From: Deltaproteobacteria bacterium | GTDB taxonomy: Bacteria > Desulfobacterota > Desulfarculia > Adiutricales > Adiutricaceae | DNA length: 7,224 bases | Assembly (NCBI GenBank): GCA_031288745.1 | Contig: JAITQT010000465.1 | Span: 1 to 7,224 of the forward strand | Direction of reading: 5' to 3' | Shown: in pieces, positions 1 through 6,272 of the stretch | Numbering within the stretch: the first letter of the stretch is position 1 | How the letters are laid out: each line of letters begins with the position of its first letter | Notes under the pieces: model-generated | Told to the model about the DNA's origin: nothing | The model's input: only the letters and a program-made list of their open reading frames with translations | Databases searched by the model: none | Position numbers and translations under genes: made by a program

Positions 1-287
1 GCTCCTATAGGGGGCTACATTGCTGCGGGATGTGTCGTCCCTTTCAATAGGCTTGGCACCGCAGCGTTCTCTCTTGTGAACGGGCCCTTAAACGTTCACA
101 TTTGTGAACGGACACCTAATAAATAAGCCGCTTCTTAAATAGGGGGTGAGAACTTTGAAAGGGCTCGAATATTAACTTAAAAATTGCGACCAATCGACCA
201 TAAGGCCTATTTTAGGCTGAAATAGCCTGTTAAATAAGGTTAGCTCATAACTAACAAAATTATTAAGCTAAGAGCAAAAAAGGCCAG
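1..287. other. Gene-free left edge with inverted repeats
   Basis: I see no supportable gene here. One plus-strand frame is open from the window edge to a TAA at 124-126, but 42 open codons without a start or a recognisable motif are weak evidence. The stretch contains the TGTGAACG repeat cluster (75-110, listed separately), a short GGGA/TCCC hairpin (27-30 with 38-41), an imperfect dyad at 203-228, and TTAGCT/AGCTAA arms at 240-245 and 266-271. None of the hairpins is followed by a convincing T-tract in the minus direction, so I do not call a terminator for the gene that ends at 288. Confidence 0.5.
75..110. repeat. Three TGTGAACG half-sites, two forming an 18-bp dyad
   Basis: TGTGAACG occurs at 75-82 and again at 103-110, and its reverse complement CGTTCACA lies at 93-100. 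The second and third copies form CGTTCACA-TT-TGTGAACG, a perfect 8-bp inverted repeat with a 2-nt spacer. The two direct copies share the longer string TTGTGAACGG (74-83 and 102-111). Spaced half-sites of this kind usually bind a dimeric transcription factor. The half-site resembles the TGTGA of CRP/FNR-family sites, but the arrangement is inverted and too tightly spaced for a classic CRP site. The regulated gene is not visible. It could be the next minus-strand gene to the left of the window. Confidence 0.45.
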
Positions 288-845
288 TTAAGGGGGGGCG
301 ACTAAAGGGGCGGGGTATTTTTGGTCCACGGGTAGACGATTTTCGCGGTAAAGTTCCAACACTCTATCCATTTCAGGGGTTGTAAGGCGCGATAAAAGAT
401 TTTCAGTCAAACGATGCACAATCGCTTCCTCGGAAGCGCGTTTTGAGGATTCAAGGCTCAAGAGTTCCAAAAAGCGGCTGAAGCGGGCCACGTGGACAAA
501 TTCGTGGGTTAAGACGTAGGTTAACAGAGGTGCCAGAGAAAGGCCTTCCCTACGAGCGGCCACCAATATAACCGGATCTTAGAGGCAGATCCGCCAGAAA
601 TCTCGGCCCATTAATTTACCGTCTACATCGCGGCGTCTATAGCGCAAAAGTTGGGCTAAAACGTCAGAGCGTATCTCGCTGGTTTCTAGCGTCGGGTAGT
701 GACGTATATCTACTGGCCATTGCTTAAAGTTGCTAAAGTCTAGTTGAAAATAGTCAGAGACTAAATCCGAGGCCAGTTGGGCACTAAAGTCTAAGATAGC
801 TAACTGCTCGGGTGAGCTAAGAGTGGTCTCGGATTTTTCAAACAA
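288..845 (-). pseudogene. HEFVH metalloprotease-like protein interrupted by an in-frame TAA
   Basis: Two adjacent reading frames, 845-579 and 566-288, lie in the same frame and are separated only by a TAA stop (581-579) and four sense codons. Read through, they give one protein of about 185 residues. The second part has HEFVH (coding bases 506-492, residues about 114-118) followed by an EExxVH segment about 20 residues later, which resembles the HExxH zinc site plus a third ligand of gluzincin-type metalloproteases. The residues around the stop read RICL-stop-DPVIL. From memory, related deltaproteobacterial hypothetical proteins have RICLQD here, which would make this a single C-to-T change of CAA to TAA. 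The likely start is TTG at 845: an in-frame TAA lies directly upstream (848-846) and a weak GGCGG (858-854) sits 8 nt before it. The TTG at 566 has no ribosome binding site, so separate translation of the zinc-motif half looks unlikely. The gene begins 27 nt after the LUD gene and may share its transcript. A sequencing error would restore an intact gene. The function is not known. Confidence 0.6.
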
Positions 846-872
846 TTAAAGCACCGCCGTATTGGGAATTAG

Positions 873-1526
873 TTAAAAACCTAGATCTTGGTTAACTAAT
901 AAAACGTGGATGCGTTGAGGAGGAAAACTGCGTTCAATCACGGCGGTCACCGCGCAAAGCCTGTTAGGGTTCTGGCAATCGTAACAGCGTCCGGTTTTAG
1001 CGCAAGGAACATCGGCTTCAAATCTCATGGCGTTAATTGGGGAGGCCACGTTTTTGGCCCTGGCTAAGGCCGATTCAAGATTATCGGTTAATTTATTGCG
1101 GCCTACCACCAAGGCAACCTTGCGGGCCCCGTAGATGAGCGCGGCTAAGCGGTTGCCCATTTTATCAATGCCGATTAATTGCCCATTAATGGAAATAGCG
1201 TTAACCGAAGAGATAAAGAGATCGGCCGTAAGGCACTTACGGCTAAGCTCGGACCTCTCCACGGGAGAAAGATTAGGGTTATTACGATCGAACACCTCTA
1301 AAGAGCTAATGGCTTTTAATTTAGAAACTAAATTTGATTGCCCCACCGTGGCCGAGCCCCCGAAGCCAATGGTTTTAGCCTCGGATTGCTCTACGATTTG
1401 GCTGGCGATAATATCTTCGGCTTGAGTTAGGCTTTGGCACAGGCTAACTCCAAAAAAATGAGCCTCGAGATTTTTTTTGGTTTGCTGCAGGCGCACGGAC
1501 TGGTAAGTTTCTAAAGGGTCGCTCAC
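873..1526 (-). CDS. LUD-domain protein (LutC/YkgG-like) with C-terminal Cys cluster
   Basis: This protein of about 217 residues belongs to the LUD (DUF162) family. Members include LutC, part of the LutABC lactate oxidation complex, and stand-alone proteins of unknown substrate. Visible family features are GFGGSATV (residues 54-61), SVNAI (107-111), a DKMGNR loop (about 121-126) and GRNK (142-145). Near the C-terminus, cysteines at about 175, 181, 184 and 191 form C-x5-C-x2-C-x6-C, which could bind a metal or Fe-S cluster. No lutA or lutB partner is nearby, so a role in lactate use cannot be claimed. I chose the GTG start at 1526 because GGAG (1536-1533) sits 6 nt upstream. The longer TTG start at 1538 would overlap that GGAG and has no site of its own. 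A perfect 32-bp palindrome lies 55 nt upstream of the GTG, so the gene is probably regulated separately from the cyclotransferase. Confidence 0.85.
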   Translation of the reverse strand: MSDPLETYQSVRLQQTKKNLEAHFFGVSLCQSLTQAEDIIASQIVEQSEAKTIGFGGSATVGQSNLVSKLKAISSLEVFDRNNPNLSPVERSELSRKCLTADLFISSVNAISINGQLIGIDKMGNRLAALIYGARKVALVVGRNKLTDNLESALARAKNVASPINAMRFEADVPCAKTGRCYDCQNPNRLCAVTAVIERSFPPQRIHVLLVNQDLGF

Positions 1527-1536
1527 GATAGACTCC
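1524..1536 (-). promoter_or_regulatory. Shine-Dalgarno GGAG fixing the GTG start of the LUD gene
   Basis: On the minus strand GGAG (1536-1533) is followed by the 6-nt spacer TCTATC and then GTG (1526-1524). The competing TTG at 1538-1536 shares a base with this GGAG and has no purine-rich site at suitable spacing, so the shorter protein is the better model. Confidence 0.65.
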
Positions 1537-1580
1537 AAAATTAGACTAAAAGCCTTGGTACTCTAAGCTTAGTCAATTGA

Positions 1581-1612
1581 TTGAGTTATCTTTTAGCTAA
1601 AAGATAACTCAA
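1581..1612. promoter_or_regulatory. Perfect 32-bp palindrome upstream of the LUD gene
   Basis: The left arm TTGAGTTATCTTTTAG (1581-1596) is exactly reverse-complemented by 1597-1612, with no unpaired centre. The centre is TTAGCTAA. On the minus strand a T-run lies before the dyad, not after it, and on the plus strand an A-run follows, so it fits an intrinsic terminator in neither direction. Its position 55 nt before the GTG start suits an operator or a stable hairpin in the 5' leader of the LUD transcript. An 8-bp palindrome TCAATTGA lies directly beside it at 1573-1580. Confidence 0.6.
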
Positions 1613-1679
1613 AAAAGAAAAAGAGAACCTGGGGTTATAGAGGTTAATTTTAATTGTTTTTAAGACCAGCATTGATTTT

Positions 1680-1714
1680 AGCTTAAGATAGAAAAAAAAA
1701 CCAGTACTTAAGCT
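1680..1714. repeat. Inverted repeat AGCTTAAG / CTTAAGCT around an A9 run
   Basis: AGCTTAAG (1680-1687) pairs exactly with CTTAAGCT (1707-1714) across a 19-nt loop that contains nine consecutive A residues (1692-1700). On the minus strand the T-run lies inside the loop, not after the stem, so it does not look like a terminator. Its role is unknown, and in AT-rich DNA it may be chance. Confidence 0.3.
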
Positions 1715-1872
1715 TAAAGCCAAGGCTGTTTATAGGCTTAGGGGAGTAAGGGAGCAGCTTTTAGCCATACAGGTGAGCTAACTAAAAAAGGACTAAAAAT
1801 GAAAGGAAAATAAGGTGAGGCCAATAGAGATCAAAAGCTCGAAGAGAAAAAGAAAGCGAGGCCTTAGGATTC

Positions 1873-2793
1873 TTAAGGTCTTTTTAGATGATCATTTAAA
1901 GCCCCTTTTAACGTCTCATTAAGCTTATAGGAGACTCGATAGAGTCTAGGCCAGAGTTTACCTGTAATCCAAAGTCGATGGCGCTCGTCAAAGGCTAGAC
2001 CGTTTAAAACGGCCTCAGGCTCATTAAGATTTAGGCTTTCGAGGTGGGCGAGAGAGGATAAATCAAGCCAAAAGAGAACTCGGCCGTCTATTAAAGAAAT
2101 AGCCGCAACTTTTTGGCTATGCCAGACGTTAGCTAGCATCAGGCCCTCTTTTTGATCGTATTCAAGCTCGTTTAAATTTTTCACAGCCATAGGGCCGTCA
2201 AAGACGGCTAAGGGTGGCCCTATAGGTTTAAAATCTCGCGGAGAATAAGATTGAAGTAGATTTGAGCCGTCCGAGCGCCAAAGGACACTTCCGTCATAGG
2301 CTAGGCCCCAGCCCTCGCCTTGGTAATTGAAGCGCTCAAGAACAGCTAGAGTGTTGGGCTCGATTTTAAAGGCTAGGCCCTCGCGCCAAGTTAAGAGGTA
2401 TAAAAAGCCACCCGCTTGGCTTAGCCCTTCGGCGAATATAGGCTTAGGTCCGATTTGAGTAAGCTCTAGTTTGAGCTTTAATCGATTTAAGATTTGATTT
2501 TTAGGCTCAAACTCCCAACGCCATAAGGCGCTATTGGAGTATCCGCCGGTTGATTCGTAAAGGGCCCCTTTAAAAAATAAAAGGCCCTGGGTAAATAAAC
2601 CTGGGGGCCTTTGGATAATTTGTTCGATTTTGACCTCAATGGTCGGGGCAAATGAGGCTACGGCGCTTGGCTGTGGGTTTTTAAAAGAGGGGGGCAGGCT
2701 CGAGCTGTTTTGGCTTAAAGCCGAAATCTGGTAAAAAATGACCAGAAGGCTTATGAGAGCCGCTGAAAGGGCTTTTAAGGGCCCTTTAATCAT
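1873..2793 (-). CDS. Exported glutaminyl-peptide cyclotransferase
   Basis: This 306-residue protein belongs to the plant-type glutamine cyclotransferase family (Glu_cyclase_2, five-bladed beta-propeller; EC 2.3.2.5), which turns N-terminal glutamine of peptides into pyroglutamate and releases ammonia. The family's conserved blocks appear in order: FTQGL (67-71), YESTG (79-83), FAEGL (120-124), LTWREG (134-139), GEGWGL (159-164), SDGS (174-177), NELEY (208-212), ANVW (221-224), LNGLAFD (263-269) and TGKLWP (277-282). The N-terminus has a lysine, a hydrophobic stretch (about 8-23) and a small-residue cleavage-like site near SALS, so it is probably a periplasmic or secreted enzyme. The ATG overlaps the stop codon of the CheD-receiver gene as ATGA, with AAGGAAGAAG about 10 nt upstream inside that gene, which suggests translational coupling. 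Its link with chemotaxis is unexplained. Confidence 0.93.
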   Translation of the reverse strand: MIKGPLKALSAALISLLVIFYQISALSQNSSSLPPSFKNPQPSAVASFAPTIEVKIEQIIQRPPGLFTQGLLFFKGALYESTGGYSNSALWRWEFEPKNQILNRLKLKLELTQIGPKPIFAEGLSQAGGFLYLLTWREGLAFKIEPNTLAVLERFNYQGEGWGLAYDGSVLWRSDGSNLLQSYSPRDFKPIGPPLAVFDGPMAVKNLNELEYDQKEGLMLANVWHSQKVAAISLIDGRVLFWLDLSSLAHLESLNLNEPEAVLNGLAFDERHRLWITGKLWPRLYRVSYKLNETLKGALNDHLKRP

Positions 2794-3815
2794 AGACCGG
2801 CCACTTCTTCCTTACTCTTTTTAGTAACTTTAGTAGCTGCAGCGCTTTTGATCTTAGGGATGAGTATCTTTTTTACCGTCTCTAAACCTTGGTAGAGGTT
2901 TAGAGATTCTTTATCAATAACGTCTACGGCTCCTATTTTATCGCTTCGATACTCAGCTTGACTACCGCTTTTGGCAATAGTCGAGCAGATGATGACCGGG
3001 ATGGGGTAGTAGACCATGAGTTTTTTCAAAAAAGTGACCCCATCCATTTTAGGCATAACGATATCTAGGGTGATAACGTCGGGGCCTAGCTCTAAAAGCA
3101 TTTCTCTAGCTTCATAAGCGTCTTTAGCCGCTCCAACCACTTTAAGGTCCGGCTCGTCGGCCATGGCCTTGGTTAGAAGATTACGCACGATAGCCGAGTC
3201 ATCGACAATAAGGACCTTTATGCGCCCGCTAGAGGGAGCTTTGGCTGCCCCGGCTTGGGGTTTGCCTATTTCTTTAGGGCTAGTAAAAGCGGCAGGGCTC
3301 GCTTGAGGGGATAAGCGGGCCGTCTCCTCTTTTTGTATGGTCGAGCCGATCATAACCCTGCGGTCCATGCGCTCTATGGTTAAGCGATTATCCCAATTTT
3401 GGTAGTGAAGTTTAAGCCCCACGTCTCCGCCAACGTTTTCCTTAATGATTTTTATGTTGCGCTTGGCTAAGATCTGCCGGGCTATATCAATATTACGCTG
3501 ACCAATTTGGGTGCCGGAGGAGATATTACTAACCACATTGGCCCCGCCGCTGATAATGGCCTGAAGGCCCTCTAGGGTCCCTACGGTCCTTTCCATGAAC
3601 TGCAAGAGCACCGCAATGGCGTAGTCACCGTATTTGCCGCTGCGCTCTTTATTGGGGCTAGTGGGCAGCATAAAGTGATTCATGCCCCCGAACTTTTGGG
3701 TAGGGTGATAGAGACAGACGGCTACGCAAGAACCTAAAAGGGTGGAGATGAGGTGAGGTTGCTTAGAGATGAAGTATTCTCCGGGAAGGATGAAGACGCG
3801 GTTAAAATCAACCAT
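2790..3815 (-). CDS. cheD: CheD deamidase fused to a CheB-type receiver domain
   Basis: This 341-residue protein has three parts. Residues about 5-160 are CheD, which deamidates receptor glutamines and, in other bacteria, partners CheC. The active-site block is STLLGSC (Cys30) with His47 in GGMNHFMLP; the Cys-to-His spacing of 17 matches the family, and Ser24/Thr25 fill the usual Thr position. Residues about 165-197 are an Ala/Pro/Ser-rich linker. Residues about 198-320 are a receiver domain with the acidic pair Asp205-Asp206, phospho-acceptor Asp251 in TLDIVMPKMDG, Ser278/Thr279 and Lys302. The wording VDDSAIVRNLL, YEAREML and DVITLDIVMPKMDGVTFL is that of CheB receivers, but no methylesterase domain follows, only a Lys-rich tail. 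Phosphorylation by CheA could control deamidation; this is inferred. ATG at 3815 has AAGGAG (3832-3827) 11 nt upstream. The gene lies 192 nt after cheA and overlaps the cyclotransferase by 4 nt. Confidence 0.93.
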   Translation of the reverse strand: MVDFNRVFILPGEYFISKQPHLISTLLGSCVAVCLYHPTQKFGGMNHFMLPTSPNKERSGKYGDYAIAVLLQFMERTVGTLEGLQAIISGGANVVSNISSGTQIGQRNIDIARQILAKRNIKIIKENVGGDVGLKLHYQNWDNRLTIERMDRRVMIGSTIQKEETARLSPQASPAAFTSPKEIGKPQAGAAKAPSSGRIKVLIVDDSAIVRNLLTKAMADEPDLKVVGAAKDAYEAREMLLELGPDVITLDIVMPKMDGVTFLKKLMVYYPIPVIICSTIAKSGSQAEYRSDKIGAVDVIDKESLNLYQGLETVKKILIPKIKSAAATKVTKKSKEEVAGL

Positions 3816-3832
3816 ATATATTTTAACTCCTT
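3813..3832 (-). promoter_or_regulatory. Shine-Dalgarno AAGGAG of the CheD-receiver gene
   Basis: A near-consensus AAGGAG (3832-3827) lies 11 nt before the ATG at 3815. The spacing is slightly long, but no other start codon fits the conserved CheD N-terminus (FILPGEYF) as well. Confidence 0.55.
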
Positions 3833-3909
3833 ATGGCTCAAGGCCAAAAGGCCGGCGGACCGACGCTTTAAAAAGCCCCGAACCTGAAAAACTAACGAGC
3901 GAAAGTCAG

Positions 3910-3932
3910 GCTATCTAAATAATAAAGATAGC
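3910..3932. repeat. 7-bp inverted repeat between cheA and cheD
   Basis: GCTATCT (3910-3916) is exactly reverse-complemented by AGATAGC (3926-3932) around a 9-nt AT-only loop. It lies about 95 nt before the CheD-receiver start, with no T-run after it on the minus strand. It may be an operator for a promoter in this gap or an mRNA hairpin that separates expression of cheA and cheD. Confidence 0.35.
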
Positions 3933-3944
3933 TTAGAAATTTAA

Positions 3945-3973
3945 CGCGCTTTAAGCCTTAGCTAAAAAGCGCG
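3945..3973 (-). terminator. Possible weak terminator or hairpin after cheA
   Basis: On the minus strand CGCGCTTT (3973-3966) pairs exactly with AAAGCGCG (3952-3945) across a 13-nt loop, about 35 nt after the cheA stop codon. It is followed by TTAAATTT, a poor T-tract. A run of nine T residues (3987-3979) lies before the stem, not after it. Partial attenuation between cheA and cheD is possible. Full termination is doubtful. Confidence 0.35.
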
Positions 3974-4007
3974 AGCCGAAAAAAAAAGCCTTAAAAGAAA
4001 ATTAAAG

Positions 4008-6212
4008 TTACTTACCTAAGCCAAAGGCCAACCTAACGATGCCGTCGGCGGCTAAGACTAATCCTAGGCCGCCGTCACCTAAGAGAGCGCTACCGGCTAA
4101 AAAGTTAAGGCGCTTAAATTGCTCGCCCAGCTCTTTAACCACCACTTGCTGCTGGCCCATGACTTCATCGACTAATAAAGCGTAGCGGCCCGAGGTCGTC
4201 TCTACCATAACTAAAAGACCATCTGATGGGTCTTCGTGCTCGGGTTGGAGATCGAAGAGTTCGTAAAGCTTAATAAGAGGGGTAATTTGCCCGCGGCGAT
4301 TTAGGATTAGCCCGCGGCCTTCGATTGTAGAGAGTTCGTCTGGGGAAGGTCTTAAAGACTCTAAAATTTCTTCTAGGCTAATAATAAAATTAGATTGACC
4401 GACCCTTACATGGAGGGCCTTAATTACTTGTAGGGTGACAGAGAGAGGGATTTTTAAAGTAATCGTAGTGCCAAGGCCTACTTTGGAGTCGATATTAATC
4501 GAGCCGTTTAAAGAATTGATATTGGTTCTAACCACGTCCATGCCCACGCCGCGGCCGGAGACGTCGGTGATTTGGTCGGCTGTGGAAAAGCCGGCCCCAA
4601 ATATTAATCCTATGGCTTCTTTATCGGTAAGAGCGGCAGCTTGGCTGTCCCCCATTAGTCCCTTGCGCACGGCCACTAGGCGCATCTTTTCAGGATCAAT
4701 GCCCCTCCCGTCGTCTTCGACGATCATGTAAAAAAATTCTTTGTCAGCTGAGGCCGAGACGCGTAACAAGCACTCGGCTGGTTTACTCGCCTCTCTTCTT
4801 TCTTGAGGCGTCTCAAAGCCGTGATCTAAAGAATTGCGTACCACGTGCACTAGGGGGGCTTCTAGGCTCTCGGCAATAGACTTATCAAGCTGTACGTCTT
4901 GGCCCTCTAGTAGGACCTTAACCTGCTTGCCCAGCTGGTGGGACAGTTCGCGGGCCATCATATTGACCTTTTGCAAGATACCCTTAATAGGTACTCTCCT
5001 TATTTCCATTAAGCTTTCTTGCAGATCGTCTGAGAGTTCGCGAAAGGCTTGGTTAGCGTTTTTAAAGGCCCTAATAGTATTGGGGTTAACTTTTTCCTGT
5101 TCAATAGTCTTTTGAAGGTAGTTAAAGGTTTCCGCAGTCACGATAAGTTCGCCAACGTAGCTCATAAAACCATCGACCTTTTCCTCAGAAATGCGCATAG
5201 TTTTATGGTCTTGCTTGACCTCTTTTTTAGGTTCATCCCCCTTAGCCTCTTCTTCGGCCTCGCCCCCGTCAGCCCGGCCCTGGTCGCCTTGTAGGACTTG
5301 GGCGTCGGTATCTTTTTCCGGGTAAGTCAAATCAAGGTTTTGGAGAAGATTTTCTAATTTAGATCTAATTAGCCCAACTAATATGGGATCGAAATCTAAG
5401 CCGCTCTCAAAGACTGCCGTAAAATCCTCCATAGCCACGTTATAGTCAGCCTTAAGGTTATCCCAGCTGTTTTTAGTTATTAAGTCCCCTACACTTTTAA
5501 GATTTAAATCAAAACTCTTGGGGTCAAACGAGGAGGGCGAGGAGATAGTATCAAGGGCTGAGAGGAGAGGTAAGGAGAGATCAACTCCATTATAGCTTAT
5601 CGACGAAGGTCGCTCTAAAGCTTCAGCGGCTGCCTTGTGGGCGTCTTCTAGCTTAATGGGCAGGGCGTTAACCACGTCGGTCACGCTTTGGATGAGCTGA
5701 TCGGGATCGCTCCCCAGCTCTAGGGCTTCGGCTAGTAAGGTTTTAATCTTAACGCAGGCCTTTTCAAAATTAGCCTTATTTTCACCATCGCCTACGGTCG
5801 AGGCTGAGCCGGTTTGACGCATCCACTCCACTAGTTCGTCTTGAAATTTAGACTCTTCCGTCGTTAAGACAGCGGCGGCATCCCCGGCTGAAAGGCGATC
5901 GAGCATGGCTTTAAGGTGATTGCCGGCTAGATATAGATATTCTATGGCCTTTGGATCGGCTAGTCTCGTTCCATGGCGGATCTCATCTAAGAGGTTTTCC
6001 AGCTTATGGGCAAAATCTTTAATGTGGTTGAGCCCAAAAAAAGCGCTGGAGCCTTTTAGGGTGTGCGCGGCCCTAAAGACAGGGTTGATGGTGTCGAGAT
6101 TTTTGGGATCGCTTTCAAAGGCTGAAAGGCTGGAAGTATATTCTTCCATCAGCTCTTTGGACTCGGTAATGAAATCCTGAAGCAATCCCTCGTCAAGTTC
6201 CATTTCGGACAT
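4008..6212 (-). CDS. cheA: Chemotaxis histidine kinase CheA
   Basis: CheA is the cytoplasmic kinase of chemoreceptor arrays and passes phosphate from its histidine to response regulators. From the start at 6212 it has 734 residues. An HPt domain comes first, with phospho-acceptor His50 in FRAAHTLKGSSAFF. Residues about 145-315 carry no P2 domain I can recognise, and an acidic linker follows (about 317-335). The dimerisation helices start at RISEEKVDGFMSYVGELI (about 340). The ATPase has an N-box VVRNSLDHGFE (Asn460, Asp463, His464), DDGRGID (500-506) and GRGVGMD (553-559). A CheW-like P5 domain (about 590-734) ends the protein. I prefer the ATG at 6212 because TAAGGCGG lies 6 nt upstream. An ATG at 6266 would add 18 residues (MLLAAGDQRG...) unlike CheA and has no binding site; an ATG at 6203 is also possible. 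The gene starts 60 nt after the response regulator. Confidence 0.96.
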   Translation of the reverse strand: MSEMELDEGLLQDFITESKELMEEYTSSLSAFESDPKNLDTINPVFRAAHTLKGSSAFFGLNHIKDFAHKLENLLDEIRHGTRLADPKAIEYLYLAGNHLKAMLDRLSAGDAAAVLTTEESKFQDELVEWMRQTGSASTVGDGENKANFEKACVKIKTLLAEALELGSDPDQLIQSVTDVVNALPIKLEDAHKAAAEALERPSSISYNGVDLSLPLLSALDTISSPSSFDPKSFDLNLKSVGDLITKNSWDNLKADYNVAMEDFTAVFESGLDFDPILVGLIRSKLENLLQNLDLTYPEKDTDAQVLQGDQGRADGGEAEEEAKGDEPKKEVKQDHKTMRISEEKVDGFMSYVGELIVTAETFNYLQKTIEQEKVNPNTIRAFKNANQAFRELSDDLQESLMEIRRVPIKGILQKVNMMARELSHQLGKQVKVLLEGQDVQLDKSIAESLEAPLVHVVRNSLDHGFETPQERREASKPAECLLRVSASADKEFFYMIVEDDGRGIDPEKMRLVAVRKGLMGDSQAAALTDKEAIGLIFGAGFSTADQITDVSGRGVGMDVVRTNINSLNGSINIDSKVGLGTTITLKIPLSVTLQVIKALHVRVGQSNFIISLEEILESLRPSPDELSTIEGRGLILNRRGQITPLIKLYELFDLQPEHEDPSDGLLVMVETTSGRYALLVDEVMGQQQVVVKELGEQFKRLNFLAGSALLGDGGLGLVLAADGIVRLAFGLGK

Positions 6213-6272
6213 AGGCCGCCTTAAAGGCAAAGGGCGACCACGCTGGTCACCCGCCGCCAGAAGCATAGGGTT

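Larger units (their letters stand above)
1527..1872. other. 346-nt intergenic stretch between cyclotransferase and LUD genes
   Basis: This AT-rich stretch contains no supportable gene on either strand. It holds the perfect palindrome at 1581-1612 and an inverted repeat at 1680-1714, both listed separately. Just after the cyclotransferase stop, a 5-bp CCTTA/TAAGG hairpin is followed on the minus strand by a pyrimidine-rich run, a weak terminator candidate. TTGACT (1576-1571, minus) and TTGAGT (1612-1607, minus) are possible -35 boxes for the LUD gene, but neither has a good -10 box at 16-18 nt. Confidence 0.5.

Noticed and set aside
49..66. TTGGCACCGCAG on the plus strand, resembling part of a T-box (GGNACCGCG) or a sigma54 -24 box
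   Set aside because: The T-box string is incomplete with no specifier stem or terminator after it, and no GC lies at the -12 position needed for sigma54.
1..126. Plus-strand frame open from the window edge to a TAA at 124-126, possible end of a gene entering from the left
   Set aside because: Forty-two open codons are expected by chance fairly often, the translation has no recognisable motif, and the TGTGAACG dyads lie inside it.
292..298. Run of seven G (seven C on the coding strand) as a phase-variation tract
   Set aside because: It lies two codons before the stop of an already broken gene, so slippage would only alter the last residues.
579..581. Interrupting stop codon as a site for selenocysteine or pyrrolysine
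   Set aside because: The stop is TAA. Selenocysteine uses TGA and pyrrolysine uses TAG.
1135..1425. Plus-strand reading frame of 96 codons opposite the LUD gene
   Set aside because: It is the antisense of a conserved LUD domain and has no features of its own.
4435..5294. Several plus-strand reading frames of 81-98 codons opposite cheA
   Set aside because: They lie fully inside a strongly supported cheA gene and their translations show no family motif.
6213..6266. N-terminal extension of CheA from the ATG at 6266
   Set aside because: It has no binding site and an Arg/Pro-rich sequence unlike CheA, whereas the ATG at 6212 has TAAGGCGG at good spacing and places the HPt histidine near its usual position.
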